A stretch of 64,000 nt of DNA, taken from assembly GCA_947259925.1 (NCBI GenBank), contig CAMYOG010000041.1, forward strand, positions 124,001 through 188,000, read 5' to 3'. Positions 42,182 to 49,636 of this stretch are shown piece by piece (position 1 is the first letter of the stretch; each line of letters starts with the position of its first letter). Position numbers and translations under genes: made by a program. Under the pieces are notes generated by a model. That model made no database searches and had not been told where the DNA came from. It saw only the letters and a program-made list of their open reading frames with translations. The stretch comes from Thermoanaerobaculia bacterium (GTDB lineage: Bacteria > Acidobacteriota > Thermoanaerobaculia > Multivoradales > JAHEKO01).

Positions 42182-42724
42182 ATGACCCGGATGCCTGCGA
42201 CCCTCGGCTTGCTCACCGTCCTGGTGGCGTTGGCGGCGACTGCGACCGCTCTCGCACAGGGCGGCGAAGACCGGTCTCGCACCGCCGACGACGCCCCCGA
42301 GGTGCGGATCGAGCGAGCGCCCCCGCGCCCCGAAGATCAGCGCCGGCTGGAGCATCTACGAGCCTGGCGCGACATCTACCGAGCCCGGCTGGCGGCGACC
42401 AGGGGCGCGGCGGAGAACCTGTTCACCGAGCTCGAGTCGCGCTCGCTCTCGGCGCTCGGCCATCGCTGTCGGGAGCTGGTGGCGCGGGTCGCCGAGATCG
42501 ACCGGACCGGACTCTTCGGCTCGGGCGACGTCGAATTGGACCGGATGGTGTTCGGCGCCCTGGAGCGATTTCGAGTCGGCGCCTCGGACTGCCTGGCCGG
42601 TCGGTTTCTCTCGTCGTATAAGCTCCTGCTGGAGGCGCACACGGGTCTCGAGTGGGCGGACGAGCGGGTCGCTTGGCTACTCCGGCCGCCGGTGCGGCTG
42701 CGCGGCCTGTCTCCGCCGGGCTGA
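42182..42724 (+). CDS. Hypothetical secreted helical protein
   Basis: 180 aa. A signal peptide (LGLLTVLVALAATATALAQGG) precedes a mature region that is mainly helical and charged (QRRLEHLRAWRDIYRARL, LFTELESRSLSALGHRCREL), with two Cys that could pair. No family recognised. It is divergent from the exporter operon across a 186-base spacer. It has a Sec signal rather than a double-Gly leader, so it is not an obvious NHLM substrate. Confidence 0.7.
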   Translation: MTRMPATLGLLTVLVALAATATALAQGGEDRSRTADDAPEVRIERAPPRPEDQRRLEHLRAWRDIYRARLAATRGAAENLFTELESRSLSALGHRCRELVARVAEIDRTGLFGSGDVELDRMVFGALERFRVGASDCLAGRFLSSYKLLLEAHTGLEWADERVAWLLRPPVRLRGLSPPG

Positions 42725-42768
42725 CCGCCGGCGGCCGATCTGTCTGCGAGAACGGTCGGTTGGCGAGG

Positions 42769-42774
42769 TAGAAT
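42769..42774 (+). promoter_or_regulatory. Candidate -10 element (TAGAAT) for the FmdB-like gene
   Basis: TAGAAT sits 17 bases before the ATG at 42792, followed by a CGGAG ribosome site. No clear -35 hexamer. Confidence 0.35.
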
Positions 42775-42791
42775 GGGCCTCGGAGACCCGG

Positions 42792-43007
42792 ATGCCGCTC
42801 TACGAGTACCGATGCGACGACTGCCAGACCCGGTTCGAGGTCTTGCAGCGCATGAGCGAAGGCGCCGCCGACCTGAGCTGTCCCGAGTGCGGCGGCAGCC
42901 GGCTCGCCAAGCAGTTCTCGACCTTCGCGGCGACGACGTCGACCGGAGGCTCGACGGGAGCGGCGGCGGGACGCGGGGCGCCCGCCTGTGGGGCCGGCTT
43001 CACGTGA
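42792..43007 (+). CDS. FmdB-family zinc-ribbon protein
   Basis: 71 aa. It begins with the hallmark MPLYEYRCDDCQTRFEVLQRM and a second CPECGG, giving two CxxC knuckles for zinc. A low-complexity Ser/Thr/Gly/Ala tail follows. FmdB-like proteins are putative regulators or assembly factors of unknown mode. Its TGA overlaps the GTG of the next gene (GTGA), so that periplasmic protein is made with it. A second FmdB-like gene lies at 59.3 kb. Confidence 0.9.
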   Translation: MPLYEYRCDDCQTRFEVLQRMSEGAADLSCPECGGSRLAKQFSTFAATTSTGGSTGAAAGRGAPACGAGFT

Positions 43008-43747
43008 GCCAGCTAGGTGCGCCGCCGGCGGCGGCAGCTGGAGCAATCCGCGCTCTGGTGATACTCATCGCCCTGGTGAGCCCGGTCGGCGCCGCCGACG
43101 AGCCGGGGATCTACGTGTCCGAGTTCACCGCGATCATGCCGGACTGGCGGCCGGTAGTCGAGGTCGACCTCTCGCCGCCCGAGGCCCAGGCGATGGTCAT
43201 CTTCGAGGTGACTCGCTATCCCGATCCGGTCGAGCCGAGCGCCGCGCAGATCGCCGCCGCCGGGGACCTCTGGGAGCGCGCGCGCGCGGCGGTCGTCGAG
43301 CGGGGCTGGGACGATTTCGAGCAGGCGGTCGCCGACGGCTTCGAGTTGATGTTCGGCGACGACAATCACTACGCGAATCGCGACCACGTCAGCGATGGCC
43401 GGGTGCTCGATCCGGAGCGTCCGGAGTTCCTGATCTATTACGACACCGGCACTTCGAAACGGCTGGCGGGACTGATGTTCCTGGCGCCGCCCGGCGAGCA
43501 CGGCCCGCAGATCGCCGGACCGATGACCGTCTGGCACTTCCACCTGTGGAAGCGCGAGGTCTGCCTCTGGCGCGAGCTGCTGCTCGATGGTCTGGCTGAA
43601 GACGGGGCGTGTGCCGACGGCATCGTCGCCCAGCGCAGCCCCGAGATGCTCCACCTCTGGTTCTTCGATCACCCACAGGGGATGTTCGCGACCGGGATGG
43701 ACCTCGAGCCGTTTCAGATCCGGCAGCTGGAAGATCTGGAATTCTGA
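43004..43747 (+). CDS. Hypothetical exported protein coupled to FmdB
   Basis: 247 aa from the GTG overlapping the FmdB stop; a signal peptide begins soon after (IRALVILIALVSPVGAAD). The mature domain is rich in Trp, Asp and Phe (DLWERARAAVVERGWDDFEQ, GDDNHYANRDHV, TVWHFHLWKREVCLWRELL, MLHLWFFDHPQGMFATGMD). Conserved-looking His/Trp pairs (VWHFHLW) suggest metal or ligand binding. I do not recognise the family. The upstream in-frame extension over fmdB is rejected. Confidence 0.75.
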   Translation: MSQLGAPPAAAAGAIRALVILIALVSPVGAADEPGIYVSEFTAIMPDWRPVVEVDLSPPEAQAMVIFEVTRYPDPVEPSAAQIAAAGDLWERARAAVVERGWDDFEQAVADGFELMFGDDNHYANRDHVSDGRVLDPERPEFLIYYDTGTSKRLAGLMFLAPPGEHGPQIAGPMTVWHFHLWKREVCLWRELLLDGLAEDGACADGIVAQRSPEMLHLWFFDHPQGMFATGMDLEPFQIRQLEDLEF

Positions 43748-43905
43748 GCAAAGACAGTCACTTTTGATCGCTCGAAGTGCAATCCATCACAGCGCTGGCG
43801 GGCCTCGTCGCCGATCCTGGTATCGAGTCGTCGCGCGGCCGGGAGGGCGTCTTCGGACCTCTCCGAGACGGGCCCGCGGGGCGGGGGAAGGACTCTACAG
43901 AACAG

Positions 43906-44490
43906 ATGACCGGCGCGAGATGCGTGAACTGCGGGGGAGTAATCCTCTACGAGGCGGGGCAGACGTCGTCGGCCGCCGCGCGCACCTGCCCGCGCTGTGA
44001 GGCCGTGGCGCCGGAGGACGGTGGCCGGCACCCGGAGATCGAGACGACGTCGATCGCCGAGGCGGTCGCAGCGCTCGGCTCGACCGTCGGGTCGAGTCCC
44101 TATCGCACAGGCACGATCGTGCTCGAGCCGGAAGAGACCACGGACTCGGATCCGGGCCGCGAGACCTCGTCGGTCGAGGTCGAGGTCAAGGTCAAGGGCT
44201 TTCTGACCCAGGAGGGGCTGGAGCCGGACGAGGCCGACTTCCGGCTGCGCGGTGTCACCGTGGTCGGTAGGCAGGAGGGAGACATCGTGGTCGACGATCC
44301 CTCGGTGTCGTCACGTCACTTCCAGGTCGAGGAGCGCGACGGGCAGTTTGTCCTGCGTGATCTCGGCAGTAGCAACGGGACCTTCCTGAACGACCGGATG
44401 GTGCGCACGGCTCCTCTCCAGAGCGGCGATCGAATCCAGGCCGGCTCGACTCTGTTCACCTTCTCGGTGCGGCACACGATCCCGACCTAG
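43906..44490 (+). CDS. Zinc-ribbon plus FHA domain protein
   Basis: 194 aa from the ATG at 43906, immediately before a zinc ribbon (CVNCGG, then CPRCEA). A Thr/Glu-rich low-complexity middle segment of about 60 residues (EPEETTDSDPGRETSS) could be a phosphorylation target. A C-terminal FHA domain follows (VVGRQEGDIVVDDPSVSSRHFQVEE in outline: GR, S-RH; then LRDLGSSNGTFLND), with the phosphothreonine-binding Arg, Ser and His/Asn. It probably reads signals from Hanks-type kinases such as that at 10.7 kb. An earlier GTG would add 43 unstructured residues. Confidence 0.85.
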   Translation: MTGARCVNCGGVILYEAGQTSSAAARTCPRCEAVAPEDGGRHPEIETTSIAEAVAALGSTVGSSPYRTGTIVLEPEETTDSDPGRETSSVEVEVKVKGFLTQEGLEPDEADFRLRGVTVVGRQEGDIVVDDPSVSSRHFQVEERDGQFVLRDLGSSNGTFLNDRMVRTAPLQSGDRIQAGSTLFTFSVRHTIPT

Positions 44491-44507
44491 CTCGCGTCGG
44501 GCCTCCG

Positions 44508-45422
44508 GTGACGCTATCCTCCCGGGCGGTGGAGGAAAGGACAGAGGGGGTCCCGAGGCTGGGTATCGCTACCTGTCGGGAGCGCCCGGAGCTCCAGCCC
44601 GACGACGAGCTGATGGTGCGCCAGCTTGGCAGCCTGGACATCCTCGTCGCGCCCTGGGACGATCCGTCGGCAGCCTGGTCGACCTGCGACGGGGTGTTAC
44701 TGCGATCGGTGTGGGACTACCACCTCCGGATCGACGAGTTCCTCGACTGGCTCGAAGCGCTCGCCGCGGCGGGTGTGACGGTCTGGAACCCGACCGAGCT
44801 GGTGACGTGGAACGCGCGCAAGAGCTACCTCGGTGAGCTGCAGGCAGGCGGCGTGCCGACCGTGCCGACCGTCTGGCTGGAGCCTGAACGAGCGCCGGAC
44901 TGGCCGGAGCAGATCGGCGGCGCCGGGTGGGACGAGGTCGTACTGAAGCCGCTGGTCGGCGCCAGTAGCTTCCTGACCTGGCGCAGCTCGACTCGCGAGG
45001 CGATCGAGCGCGCCGACCGACTCGACCGGCTGGCGGCGCACGGTGGGGGTCTCGTGCAACCGTTCGTGCACGAGGTCGAGAGCGCCGGGGAGTGGTCGCT
45101 GGTCTATTTCGACGGTCAATTCAGCCACGCGGTGCGGAAGCGCGCCCGGGCCGGTGAGTTTCGCGTCCAGATCGAGTTCGGGGGCAGCGAGGAGCCCGCC
45201 GTGCCGCCGGCCGGGGTCCGCGAGCTCGCCGACGCCGCCCTCGCCGCGACGCCGGTCGAGCCGCTCTACGCGCGCGTCGACGGCATCGAGAGTGCTGCTG
45301 GTTTTCTGGTGAGCGAACTCGAGCTGATCGAGCCGGTCCTCTTTCTGGCCAGCGCCTCCACCGCGCCGGGCGCCTTCGCTGGAGCACTACTGGACAGGCT
45401 GCGAGGAGCTGGCTCGCGGTGA
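44508..45422 (+). CDS. ATP-grasp ligase-like protein
   Basis: 304 aa, GTG start. The fold resembles RimK/DcsG-type ATP-grasp enzymes, which join an acyl-phosphate to an amine: LLRSVWDYHLRIDEFLDWL early, NARKSYLGELQAGGVPTVPTVW (the N-helix lead-in), EVVLKPLVGASS (ATP-binding Lys and loop), GLVQPFVHEVESAGEWSLVYF, and the C-terminal EPLYARVDGIES and SELELIEPVLF with the metal-binding acids. The spermidine-synthase-like gene overlaps its stop by GTGA, so they act together, perhaps on a small metabolite. Confidence 0.85.
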   Translation: MTLSSRAVEERTEGVPRLGIATCRERPELQPDDELMVRQLGSLDILVAPWDDPSAAWSTCDGVLLRSVWDYHLRIDEFLDWLEALAAAGVTVWNPTELVTWNARKSYLGELQAGGVPTVPTVWLEPERAPDWPEQIGGAGWDEVVLKPLVGASSFLTWRSSTREAIERADRLDRLAAHGGGLVQPFVHEVESAGEWSLVYFDGQFSHAVRKRARAGEFRVQIEFGGSEEPAVPPAGVRELADAALAATPVEPLYARVDGIESAAGFLVSELELIEPVLFLASASTAPGAFAGALLDRLRGAGSR

Positions 45423-46111
45423 AGCCGTTCGAGACGCTCGCCCGTGCCCGCACTGCCGAGGGGTCGGCGCTGACGCTCCACCGCCGTGGCGGGGACTACT
45501 TCATCTACCTCGACGGCGAGGAGCTGATGTCGACGCGCCGCAATCACTCGGAGGCGGCCCTCGCGACCCTCGCCTGGCGGCAGCTCGGTCGCGTCGAGCG
45601 CCCCGCGGTGTTGATCGGTGGCCTCGGTCTCGGGTACACGCTCTGCGCGGCGTTAGAGCTGTTACCGCCGGCGGGTCGCCTGGTGGTCGCGGAGCTCTTC
45701 CCGGTGGTGGTCGACTGGAATCGTGAGTACCGGGAGGAGAGCTCCGCCGCGCTGCGGGACCGGCGCGTCCAGCTAGTGGCGGCAGACGTCGGCGCGGTGA
45801 TCGCGACCAGCGTCGATCGCTTCGACGCCATTCTGCTCGACGTCGACAACGGCCCGGCGGCCTGGTGTCTGGAGTCGAACGCTCGACTCTACGGCCGGCG
45901 GGGGCTGGCGGCCGTCCGACGCGCGTTACGGCCGCACGGCGTCCTGGCGATCTGGTCGGCGTTCCCGGATCGGAGCTTCCTCAAGCTCCTCCGGTCGAAC
46001 GGCTTCACCCCGCGCGTCGAGTCGGTGCGGGCGCGCGGCGACAAGGGCGCGCGGCACACGATCTTCCTGGCGACCCTAGCCTCCTCCGGCATCGGGCTCA
46101 GACGATCTTGA
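45419..46111 (+). CDS. Spermidine synthase-like / class I methyltransferase-fold protein
   Basis: 230 aa. The nucleotide-binding loop is GGLGLGYTLCAALE, followed by VVAELFPVVVDWNRE (acidic end of beta-2), ILLDVDNGPAAWC (Asp-rich motif as in aminopropyltransferases) and LAIWSAFPDRSFLKLL. The fold is that of spermidine synthase, but the N-terminal tetramerisation strands are short and the DTDP-like acceptor loop is altered. It is coupled to the ATP-grasp gene. Its stop overlaps by 14 bases the convergent carboxypeptidase gene. It may be a methyl- or aminopropyl-transferase. Confidence 0.8.
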   Translation: MKPFETLARARTAEGSALTLHRRGGDYFIYLDGEELMSTRRNHSEAALATLAWRQLGRVERPAVLIGGLGLGYTLCAALELLPPAGRLVVAELFPVVVDWNREYREESSAALRDRRVQLVAADVGAVIATSVDRFDAILLDVDNGPAAWCLESNARLYGRRGLAAVRRALRPHGVLAIWSAFPDRSFLKLLRSNGFTPRVESVRARGDKGARHTIFLATLASSGIGLRRS

Positions 46112-47006
46112 TGTGCCAGGGCTCGTGACGCACCCCGTAGGGGTTCGTCTCGGTGTAGCGAATCGAGATGTAGCCGAGGTCGATCAGCTTCTGGAACTCG
46201 ACCGTCTCACCGAACGCCTCGGTGAAGTTGCGCAGGCCGAAGCCAGCCTTGCCGATGTCGAAGTCGCCACGGGCGTGGAAGGAGTAGCCCGGAGGTGCCA
46301 GCGACCTGGACGCCTGCGAGAGATTGCCTTCGGTCTCCACCGCTTTGCGCAGGAAGAGCTGATACTGCTTGACGATGCTCCGGACCCCCGAGGTGAGGGT
46401 GATCGAGTCACCGACATCGCGCCGGATCTGGGTGAATTTCTCGAGCGAGTCGCCCTTTAGCAGGTAGTGTCCGCTACCGGCGATCTTGGCCACCGCCCGG
46501 TCGGGGATCCGTTCGGTCAGGTCGGTGATCACCTTCTCGCCGAAGAAGCCGTAGCGGCTGGCGTTGGCGTGGAAGAGCTCCTCGAGTAGGTCGAGCTCTT
46601 CCTTGGAGAAGATCCCGATGTCGGAGTAGTTGGAGCCGAAGGTGAGCAGCTGGTCGAACGACAGGAGATTGAAGTTGCCGTGTCCGACCAGCTTCTGGGC
46701 GCGCTCGACCCGGGCCGAGGCCGACTGCAGGATCGGCATGGTCTGCGGCTCGATGAAGTAGTCGTCCGCGTAGGTACGGTCGAACTCCTTGATCTTCTGC
46801 AGGTGGTCGATGTGGGCCCCTGTCGCACGCGACCCGGTGGTGCCGACCGAGCCCTCGTCGCGGAGCGGGTCGACGGCCGGAGCGGCCTCGGCGACCGGTT
46901 CGGACCGATCGGTCGATCGGCGACGCAGCTCCCACAGGCCAATGCAGCCGCCCGCTAGGGAGACGGCGCATGCCGGCAGGGTCTTGAGAAAAGTTCGACG
47001 GTCCAC
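46098..47006 (-). CDS. VanY/M15B-type D,D-carboxypeptidase-like lipoprotein
   Basis: 302 aa. The N-terminus has a twin-Arg-like signal (DRRTFLKTLPACAVSLAGGC) that may also be lipidated. The C-terminal domain carries the M15 zinc motifs: GYSFHARGDFDIG (SxHxxGxAxD type) near residue 250 and RHEPWHIKI at the end (HExWH). The middle, from HLQKIKEFD to YSDIGIFSKEELDLLEELF, is a helical region without recognised function. It probably trims peptidoglycan stem peptides in the periplasm. Its 3' end overlaps the convergent spermidine-synthase-like gene. Confidence 0.85.
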   Translation of the reverse strand: MDRRTFLKTLPACAVSLAGGCIGLWELRRRSTDRSEPVAEAAPAVDPLRDEGSVGTTGSRATGAHIDHLQKIKEFDRTYADDYFIEPQTMPILQSASARVERAQKLVGHGNFNLLSFDQLLTFGSNYSDIGIFSKEELDLLEELFHANASRYGFFGEKVITDLTERIPDRAVAKIAGSGHYLLKGDSLEKFTQIRRDVGDSITLTSGVRSIVKQYQLFLRKAVETEGNLSQASRSLAPPGYSFHARGDFDIGKAGFGLRNFTEAFGETVEFQKLIDLGYISIRYTETNPYGVRHEPWHIKIV

Positions 47007-47175
47007 AGCTGATCTCTGGCCCAGGCCTCTACCGACTCTACCCCCTTTGAGCCGCCGCGCCTGCGAACTGTCACACAGGCGGGCACACTAACATGCGGCG
47101 GTCCGAGACCCCTGTTTGGGGCTCCGATGCGCCGCGCCGCAGCGGTGACGGCGTCCGGGTAGCGCTCGGCGCGCC

Positions 47176-47415
47176 CTAGCGGTCAGCGCCGTTCTTCAGC
47201 TCGGAAGCGATGTCGTCGATGGTTGCCAGGGCGATCTTGCGCACGACCGCGGTCACGGTCTCCTGACGCTCGCCCGCGAAACGCTCCAGGAGCTTGTACT
47301 CCTGGTCGGTGAAGCGGGCCGTTATCTTCTCGTTCCGGGCCCGGTCCGGCGGCTCGATCCGCTTGCGGACCCCCTCGGGGAGCAGGCTCTCGAGCTTCGG
47401 GACGCGATCGCTCAT
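47176..47415 (-). CDS. Ribbon-helix-helix-like protein B
   Basis: 79 aa. The core EKITARFTDQEYKLLERFAGERQETVTAVVRKI (beta strand, helix, turn, helix; given here as ITARFT, EYKLLERFA and TAVVRKI) matches ribbon-helix-helix DNA-binding or MobC-like proteins. It is preceded by about 30 basic and Pro-rich residues and followed by a short helix. The ATG starts 4 bases after the stop of the sister gene, with GAGGAG in between, so they form an operon. Confidence 0.75.
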   Translation of the reverse strand: MSDRVPKLESLLPEGVRKRIEPPDRARNEKITARFTDQEYKLLERFAGERQETVTAVVRKIALATIDDIASELKNGADR

Positions 47416-47418
47416 CGC

Positions 47419-47601
47419 CTAACTTCGCTCCTCGAGCTTGGCCTGGATCTCGCCGATGGTCGAGACCACCAACCCCCTGACCAGCGACGAGAGGGGCTCA
47501 CCGCGCTTCTTGGCCTCGCGGGCGAGTAATTCCACCTCCTCGACCGTGAAGCGGGCCGTGACCTTGCGCTCTCTAGGGAACTCGACCTTGGGTGGCGTCA
47601 C
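47419..47601 (-). CDS. Ribbon-helix-helix-like protein A
   Basis: 60 aa, GTG start. Core VTARFTVEEVELLAREA with LSSLVRGLVVSTIGEI, about the same architecture as the downstream 79-aa protein, and clearly related to it. A heterodimeric DNA-binding repressor pair, or a small antitoxin-like pair without a visible toxin, is possible. No plasmid-mobilisation genes are present to support a MobC role. Confidence 0.75.
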   Translation of the reverse strand: MTPPKVEFPRERKVTARFTVEEVELLAREAKKRGEPLSSLVRGLVVSTIGEIQAKLEERS

Positions 47602-47762
47602 TCGGCTGCCCTCGAATCCAGTGAAGCCATGGTATCTCGAACCGGCGCGGACTCCATGGTGCTCGGTCGAAGGTATCGCAAAGTGCGCATGGGTCAGCGG
47701 TTAGCTGGCTCATGCTAATCGCGGCCCGGACAGATCGTCAAGGCGCGAGAGGGCGGACCGAG

Positions 47763-48992
47763 CTACCTGGCGAGCGGCGACTGCGCGCAGTTGAGGGCCC
47801 GCAACCGACTCGACTCGATGACCTCGACCGGAACGCCCTGGAGCTCGCGTGGGAGACGAGCGCCGCGCTCGGCAGCCGCCGGCTCGACGTAGACCCTGAA
47901 CGCCGGAGCCTCGGGATTCGAGCTGGAGCGACCGATGCCCATGGCGTGAACTCCGTCGAGCGCGAAGATCTCCTTCTGGGTGCGCGCCTGGATCCGCTCG
48001 GCTAATCTCAGCTGCCGCTCGTCCAGCCCGGGCATCGCGGTGGCCGCCGTCAGGCCTCCGGTGGCGAGCTTCTGATCGCAGCCGACGAACTCGCCGTCCC
48101 CCTTTGGCTTCATCTTGTTGACCGCCTTCATCACCGCTTTCATCTGATTCGCGGCGGTGATGAAGGAGTTGCCGGCGAACAGGAGCCCGACCGGGTTCGG
48201 ACAGGTACGGACGTCCTCGAAGATCACCGATCCCGAGTCGCCACCCGCGGAGAAGCTCCTGCCGCTGGTCGATTCGACGAAGAACTGCCCGACGAACCGC
48301 ACCGAAAAGAAGCCGGCGGTGTCGGAGCACTCGTCCTGATACTCGACGTCCACGGTGACGCCGACCGCAGTGATCTGGCCCTTCCGGACGCCGGTCGTCC
48401 GTCCGCTCTTCTGCACCTCCATGCCGACGCGGGGACTGATCGGCTCGTTGCCGGGCACGCCGATTCCGATCACCGACCCGGAGTCGTCGAACGTCCCGGG
48501 GTCGAGCTCCGCGATCGCCCCATCGACCCTGTTCTTGCCCCGCAGCTTCATCCGCTTGTAGCCGGTGAGATGACCGACCTGGTCCCCGCTCCGGGCGTCA
48601 CAGCGGGTGTCGAGGAACCCGGGCTGAGTGACCCGGTCGCCGGCCCGAGCCTGGTTGACCTGGGCGAGCACGTGATTGTTGCTCAGAGCGAAGTAGTCGG
48701 AGCCCTTGCGCACCATGCCGCCGAGGGTACCGCTGCAGCAGAAGATGAACCCGTTCGAGACCGTGAAGTCGTTGGCGTTGCCGCCGGAGGTCCCCATCTT
48801 GACCGGTCGCCTCTGGCGTTTGCGGTGCTTCTTCACTCCCCCCTGGGCGCTGAGCTCGGAGTCGGAACCCGGGTCGGGCTGTGCAGGTGCTGGCTCCACG
48901 ACCAGGGCCGCGCCGAGCAGCAGGAGCAGAGCGATGCGTGCGAGCAGGCGGCTCGAGTGGGCAAGAGACGACACGGCAGAGGTCGAGATCAT
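47763..48992 (-). CDS. Secreted trypsin-like serine protease
   Basis: 409 aa. Signal peptide (ARIALLLLLGAALVVEPAPA), then a very basic pro-segment (KKHRKRQRR, residues 54-62). The protease domain has His107 (LSNNHVLA), Asp157 (RVDGAIAEL) and Ser253 (GGDSGSVIF), the chymotrypsin-like triad in order. Three or more Cys (CC, C131, C222) could make disulfides. The C-terminal 110 residues (LRLAERIQARTQKEIFALDGVHAMGIG and after) look like a separate alpha/beta module seen in some Nal1/S1-like proteins. GAGAGGA ribosome site. Divergent from the polysaccharide operon. The substrate is unknown; the basic stretch may be cleaved on activation. Confidence 0.85.
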   Translation of the reverse strand: MISTSAVSSLAHSSRLLARIALLLLLGAALVVEPAPAQPDPGSDSELSAQGGVKKHRKRQRRPVKMGTSGGNANDFTVSNGFIFCCSGTLGGMVRKGSDYFALSNNHVLAQVNQARAGDRVTQPGFLDTRCDARSGDQVGHLTGYKRMKLRGKNRVDGAIAELDPGTFDDSGSVIGIGVPGNEPISPRVGMEVQKSGRTTGVRKGQITAVGVTVDVEYQDECSDTAGFFSVRFVGQFFVESTSGRSFSAGGDSGSVIFEDVRTCPNPVGLLFAGNSFITAANQMKAVMKAVNKMKPKGDGEFVGCDQKLATGGLTAATAMPGLDERQLRLAERIQARTQKEIFALDGVHAMGIGRSSSNPEAPAFRVYVEPAAAERGARLPRELQGVPVEVIESSRLRALNCAQSPLAR

Positions 48993-49024
48993 GAGTATTT
49001 CCTCTCAGTGGTGGGATCTGCTGG

Positions 49025-49030
49025 ATTGTA
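49025..49030 (-). promoter_or_regulatory. Candidate -10 element (TACAAT) for the serine protease
   Basis: TACAAT on the minus strand, about 32 bases before the ATG, leaving room for the GAGAGGA site. A TTTACA lies upstream at a 22-base spacing, longer than ideal. An AGTGCTCGCACT palindrome (49042-49053) sits between them. Confidence 0.4.
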
Positions 49031-49201
49031 GGGGAGGGGGGAGTGCTCGCACTGTAAAGAATGGCACTGACCCCACACGCTGCCGGGACCGGCTCCGACC
49101 GCTCGTCGGGCGGACATCGACCTAGCGCCATCGGTCAATCTCTCGGGCGTGTAGCGAATTCCATAGTCGGCCGCGCGCACCGAGACAAACATGGCGCAAT
49201 C

Positions 49202-49636
49202 GTGGAACGAGCCGCTTGTGCTTCGACCGCGGCCGGAGACGCTCCGGCCGTGGCTCGTCGACGACCGATCCTGCTGGTAGAGGATGACGAGATCCTCTGG
49301 CGCTTCCTGGTCGCCCTGCTCGAGCTAGAAGCGTTCGAAGTGATCCGGGCCAGGTCGGGTGACGAGGCGCTCGACCTGCTCGAACGGATCGAGCCGCAGC
49401 TCCTGATCCTCGACGCCAACATCTCGTCACCGAGTAGCACCGAGTTCCTGCGCCGGCTGAGGCGCCGAGCCGACTCCGAGCGGCCGCCGATCCTCTGCCT
49501 GATCATGCCCGGGCAGTCGAGCCTGCGGCAGATCAATCGGGCGCTGGGGGTGGACGAGTACCTGGCGGAGCCGTTCGAGCCGGCGGCGCTCCTGCGCGTC
49601 GTTCGGAGGCTCGCGCTGCGAAGGAGCGCGGCTTGA
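49202..49636 (+). CDS. Degenerate response-regulator receiver protein
   Basis: 144 aa from the GTG at 49202. A GTG at 49250 is the alternative and would give 128 aa; its GGAG lies inside a hairpin. The receiver core is seen as ILLVEDDEILWRF (acidic pair), LLILDANISS (phospho-acceptor Asp) and ALGVDEYLAEPFEP. The signal-transmitting Thr/Ser after beta-4 is replaced (LCLIMPG) and the conserved Lys of the KPF motif is Glu (AEPF), so phosphorylation signalling is probably altered. It has no output domain. It overlaps the HEAT gene (TTGA) and leads the polysaccharide operon, so a regulatory or scaffold role is likely. Confidence 0.82.
   Translation: MERAACASTAAGDAPAVARRRPILLVEDDEILWRFLVALLELEAFEVIRARSGDEALDLLERIEPQLLILDANISSPSSTEFLRRLRRRADSERPPILCLIMPGQSSLRQINRALGVDEYLAEPFEPAALLRVVRRLALRRSAA
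49231..49249 (+). repeat. Hairpin next to an alternative start codon
   Basis: GGCCGGAG/CTCCGGCC arms (8 bp, perfect) with an ACG loop end directly before the GTG at 49250. If that start is used, the hairpin would hide its ribosome site. Confidence 0.5.
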
